A stretch of 6,026 nt of DNA, from contig CAAENI010000274.1 of the NCBI GenBank assembly GCA_900757285.1, positions 1 to 6,026 on the forward strand, read 5' to 3'. The number at the start of each line of letters is the position of its first letter. The first letter of the stretch is position 1. A program made the translations under genes and the position numbers. This DNA comes from an uncultured Collinsella sp. GTDB taxonomy: Bacteria; Actinomycetota; Coriobacteriia; Coriobacteriales; Coriobacteriaceae. Shown here one piece after another: positions 3,770 to 6,026 of this stretch. The notes under the pieces were generated by a model that was given only the letters and a program-made list of their open reading frames with translations, ran no database searches and was not told where the DNA came from.

Positions 3770-6026
3770 CTACGAACGACGAATGACCTCGGTCACGACC
3801 TCGGACACCGTAGCGATATTGGTCGGATTGACGTTGTACGGCAGGTCATCCTCGGTGCGAGCGCAGGCAAGGCGCGGGCCGTCCACACCGGCGATCGTAA
3901 GGGCGCGACGGCTTGCCTCGAGCGCTGCGGATGCATCGGTTTTTGCATAGGGCATCTCGAACGCACCGCAGTCGACGTGGAACGACTTACACACCTTGCT
4001 GACAAGATTCATGATGCGGCGATCGCCCTTAAACAGCTGCTGCTCGCCCTCGACCGTTACCACCGAAAGCCTGCCGGCACCGATAGACTCGAGGTTGATG
4101 AAGAACACACCGCGGAGCTTGTCACGATGCGAGGCCAAAAACGCCCTCATGCCGGCGCCGTCGCAATCGGACGCGCCCGTTGCGACGAACCAGATATCGT
4201 GGCCGAGCAGCTCATCGTCACCCATGGAGGCAACGGCCGAGAGCATATCCTCGGCAGAAGCACCATCGGAGGAGGTGGCGCCGCCCTTCCAACCGTCGTC
4301 GTCATCCTCGAAGTTATCCCACGAGCCAATGCCGCGGCCAGACTTCTTGGCATCGTAATCGTCCTCGACGCCCAGCCAGTCGCTCATGCTGTCCTGCTCG
4401 CTCTTCTTTTTGCGACCGAACAAGCCACCCAGGCCACGCTTCTGCGGCTTGACGCCCGTCGAAGCAGGAGCCGAGATGGTCTCGAGCGGCTGCGCGCCCG
4501 AGGAAATGGGCATGGGGGTCGCGACCGGTGCCGATGTGGGCTCGGGGCCCTGCGCCGTCGCAAAGGGATCATTTGTCTGCGCCGAAGGATCGGGAAGATC
4601 GAACAGCGACGTGCGGGACGCGACGTTGGCCTGTTGCATCGAAGGCAGCGACGGATCGGGAACCGAGGCCAGCGGCGACGAAGAGGGTGCAGGCGCGGAG
4701 GCCGGATCGGGAATATTCATCTGCTGGCGCGGAGGCACCTGAGACGAAATCTGCGCCATGAGGGAGTCAACCGTCTCGTCCTGCGTGGGAGCGACATTGG
4801 CCACCGTAGCGCCGGGGTCGCTCGGCGCGGGCATGGTAAAGATCTGCGTAGAATAAGGCCTGGACACATCCGTCTTGGGAGCCTCGTCAACCGCAGGGGT
4901 CTCCCGCTCCATAGCAGGAGCCTCGACCTGCTCGGGTGTGCTGGCCTCAACGGAATCGGCCTCATCGGCAACCGAATCATCGGCGGCGTCCTGGGCATCA
5001 TCGGAGATGGGAAGGGGCTCGGCAATTGCGGTGCCCTGCTTCTCAAACGTCATCGTGGCATCAAATGACATGGTGCTATCAACCGGCTGCTGCGCACCAA
5101 AGGACGTCGTAGCCTCGGCAACGTCAGCGGACGTCGGCTGCGGAGCCTCAAAGGACGTCGTGGCGTCGGCGACATCGACAGGCTCCGACTGCTCGGCCTC
5201 GCTCTGCTCGAACTCCTGTGCCGCACGCTCACGCTCGGCCTCGGCGGCCTGCTGCTGGGCGATGGCCTCCCGCTCGGCGGCCTCGCGGGCAGCGGCGCGC
5301 TTTTCCTCAAAGTCGTCGACGAACTTCTTTCCCTTCGCAAAGGCACCCTTAAAGAAGCTAGAAGCGCTGGCACCAATCGAGGAGAACGCGGAAGCGATAT
5401 CGGCATGGGGCGTTGTCGAGGGAATCTCGGCCGAGAAATCGGTGTCGCTCTCATAGGACACGCGCTGCGGATACTCGTCATAGTCTTCATCGGCGGTCTC
5501 GTCTTCAACCTGTGCCGGAGCGGCAGGCGCCAGAATATCAAGACCAGCTGCAGAATCGGGCGCGGGCTTTACGTCAGACTCCGCGGCAGCAACAGGGGCA
5601 GCGACCGGCTCAGCGGGAGCAACAACCGTATTGGCTGCGGGCGCAGACTCCTGTGCAACGGGAGCAGGCTCCGGCTCAAACGTCGGCTCCTCGCCCTCTT
5701 CGTAATCAAGCGTGCAGGACTCGGGAAGCATGCCGAGCGCACGGATGGCATCCGAACCAAAGCGAATATTGCCGGCGGCATTGCGATAGAGTTTGGGCTC
5801 GGGCTCGGCGACTTCGACCACCGCGGGCTCCTCCGCCGGCTCGGCGGTGGACTTTTCCTCGGTGGACACTTCGGCCTGGGCAGTCTGGTCTTGAGCCTCG
5901 GGCGCGATAACGCCAATCAGCGTCTCGTCGGCAGAGGCGCCCTCAAAACCATCAATCTGTCCATCAAAAGCCTCTTCCTGCTCGGGCACATCGACAGGCG
6001 CCACCGGCTGGCCAAACTCGTCCTCG
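3770..6026 (-). CDS. Large acidic protein with a degenerate M28 peptidase domain (5' partial)
   Basis: The reading frame enters from the right edge and stops at TAG (3772-3770). A GTG at 6004 could be read as a start, but the frame stays open through 6025 with similar acidic residues (EDEFGQP) and the GTG lacks a clear ribosome-binding site, so the true start is probably outside. Numbering below is from that GTG. Residues 1-550 are rich in Ala, Pro, Ser, Glu and Asp and look disordered. Within them are a better-ordered island (71-100), a helical segment (201-275), tandem ATTSF motifs (281-320), PDP motifs (430-475) and a basic patch QKRGLGGLFGRKKK (521-534). Residues about 560-744 resemble the C-terminal half of M28 zinc aminopeptidases, with key ligands replaced. 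No membrane segment is visible in this part. It is probably the first gene of an operon with the 72-residue membrane protein. Its function is unknown; scaffold or regulatory pseudo-enzyme is my inference. Confidence 0.92.
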   Translation of the reverse strand, partial: EDEFGQPVAPVDVPEQEEAFDGQIDGFEGASADETLIGVIAPEAQDQTAQAEVSTEEKSTAEPAEEPAVVEVAEPEPKLYRNAAGNIRFGSDAIRALGMLPESCTLDYEEGEEPTFEPEPAPVAQESAPAANTVVAPAEPVAAPVAAAESDVKPAPDSAAGLDILAPAAPAQVEDETADEDYDEYPQRVSYESDTDFSAEIPSTTPHADIASAFSSIGASASSFFKGAFAKGKKFVDDFEEKRAAAREAAEREAIAQQQAAEAERERAAQEFEQSEAEQSEPVDVADATTSFEAPQPTSADVAEATTSFGAQQPVDSTMSFDATMTFEKQGTAIAEPLPISDDAQDAADDSVADEADSVEASTPEQVEAPAMERETPAVDEAPKTDVSRPYSTQIFTMPAPSDPGATVANVAPTQDETVDSLMAQISSQVPPRQQMNIPDPASAPAPSSSPLASVPDPSLPSMQQANVASRTSLFDLPDPSAQTNDPFATAQGPEPTSAPVATPMPISSGAQPLETISAPASTGVKPQKRGLGGLFGRKKKSEQDSMSDWLGVEDDYDAKKSGRGIGSWDNFEDDDDGWKGGATSSDGASAEDMLSAVASMGDDELLGHDIWFVATGASDCDGAGMRAFLASHRDKLRGVFFINLESIGAGRLSVVTVEGEQQLFKGDRRIMNLVSKVCKSFHVDCGAFEMPYAKTDASAALEASRRALTIAGVDGPRLACARTEDDLPYNVNPTNIATVSEVVTEVIRRS
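3773..4327 (-). other. Degenerate M28 peptidase-like domain
   Basis: Residues about 560-744 follow the M28 motif order. SSDGAS (578-583) matches the metal-binding DNASG region with Asp580 kept. IWFVATGASDCDGAGM (604-619) matches the strand and EE-x-GLxGS motif, with Ser612 and Asp613 where two Glu are expected. FFINLESIGAG (634-644) matches iNLDmiG, with Glu639 for Asp. TDASAALEASRRALTIAG (689-706) matches the SDH-containing strand and helix, with Ala691 for His. RTEDDLPYNVNP (716-727) matches the HTxxDT region, with Arg716 for the metal-binding His. SWDN (561-564) may be the relic of HYDS. The alignment is by eye; the fold assignment is fairly good and loss of peptidase activity is likely. 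Confidence 0.65.
5039..5179 (-). repeat. Tandem ATTSF-type motifs
   Basis: Residues 276-322 carry DATTSFEAPQP, EATTSFGAQQP, DSTMSFD and DATMTFEK, that is four [A/S]T[T/M][S/T]F units, the first two 18 residues apart. The first two copies are also alike in DNA: both hold AAAGGACGTCGT on the + strand (5099-5110 and 5150-5161). This is a short internal duplication that has drifted. Function is unknown; a Ser/Thr kinase target is one possibility. Confidence 0.7.
5180..5404 (-). other. Amphipathic and charged helical segment
   Basis: Residues 201-275 begin with a Phe/Ala/Ser/Lys-rich part (AFSSIGASASSFFKGAFAKG) and continue into FVDDFEEKRAAAREAAERE and a Gln/Glu/Ala-rich stretch, with no proline across about 70 residues. 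In a protein otherwise full of proline this should form a long helix or coiled coil. The first part could lie on a membrane surface. Prediction is from composition only. Confidence 0.55.

Noticed and set aside
3977..5068. A 363-codon open frame on the + strand opposite the large - strand gene
   Set aside because: Its translation is dominated by Arg, Gly, His and Leu with no recognisable motif, as expected for the complement of an Ala/Glu/Ser-rich GC-rich gene. The - strand frame has M28 motifs and a sensible operon context.
6002..6004. GTG as the true start of the large - strand gene
   Set aside because: The frame continues open to the window edge with the same acidic composition, and the bases before the GTG contain no convincing ribosome-binding site.

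Overview
The window looks like chromosome from a high-GC Gram-positive gut actinobacterium. The class Coriobacteriia, perhaps Collinsella or a relative, is my best guess. This rests on GC-rich codon use, a GTG start, strong AAGGAG ribosome-binding sites, and a sortase-anchored protein joining a thioester domain to a row of Cna-B domains. The genus call is recognition and inference; no rRNA or other marker gene is present.

Layout: two transcription units converge. On the + strand (32-3463) lies a complete 1143-residue cell-wall-anchored adhesin. It has a signal peptide, a thioester (TQxA-type) domain, six Cna-B-like domains, a C-terminal stalk domain of about 260 residues, an LPTTG sorting signal, a membrane helix and a basic tail. 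On the - strand lies a long gene that enters from the right edge, so its 5' end is missing, and stops at 3770. It is followed 22 bases later by a 72-codon gene for a single-pass membrane protein (3747-3529). A 14-bp hairpin at 3473-3508 separates the converging units. Its T-run is on the - strand side, so it should stop the - strand operon and probably the adhesin transcript too.

The large - strand protein is the most unusual object. About 550 visible residues are acidic, Ala/Pro/Ser/Glu-rich and apparently disordered. They contain a helical segment, tandem ATTSF-type motifs, repeated PDP motifs and a basic patch. The last 180 or so residues align by eye, nearly without gaps, with the C-terminal half of M28-family zinc aminopeptidases. 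Most metal-binding and catalytic residues appear to be replaced, so this is probably a pseudo-peptidase.

The adhesin most likely attaches the cell covalently to a host or matrix amine. The - strand pair may form a membrane-associated complex of unknown purpose. I see no functional link between the two units beyond adjacency. No RNA gene, CRISPR array, insertion sequence or prophage feature is visible, and no gene-free stretch exceeds about 65 bases.
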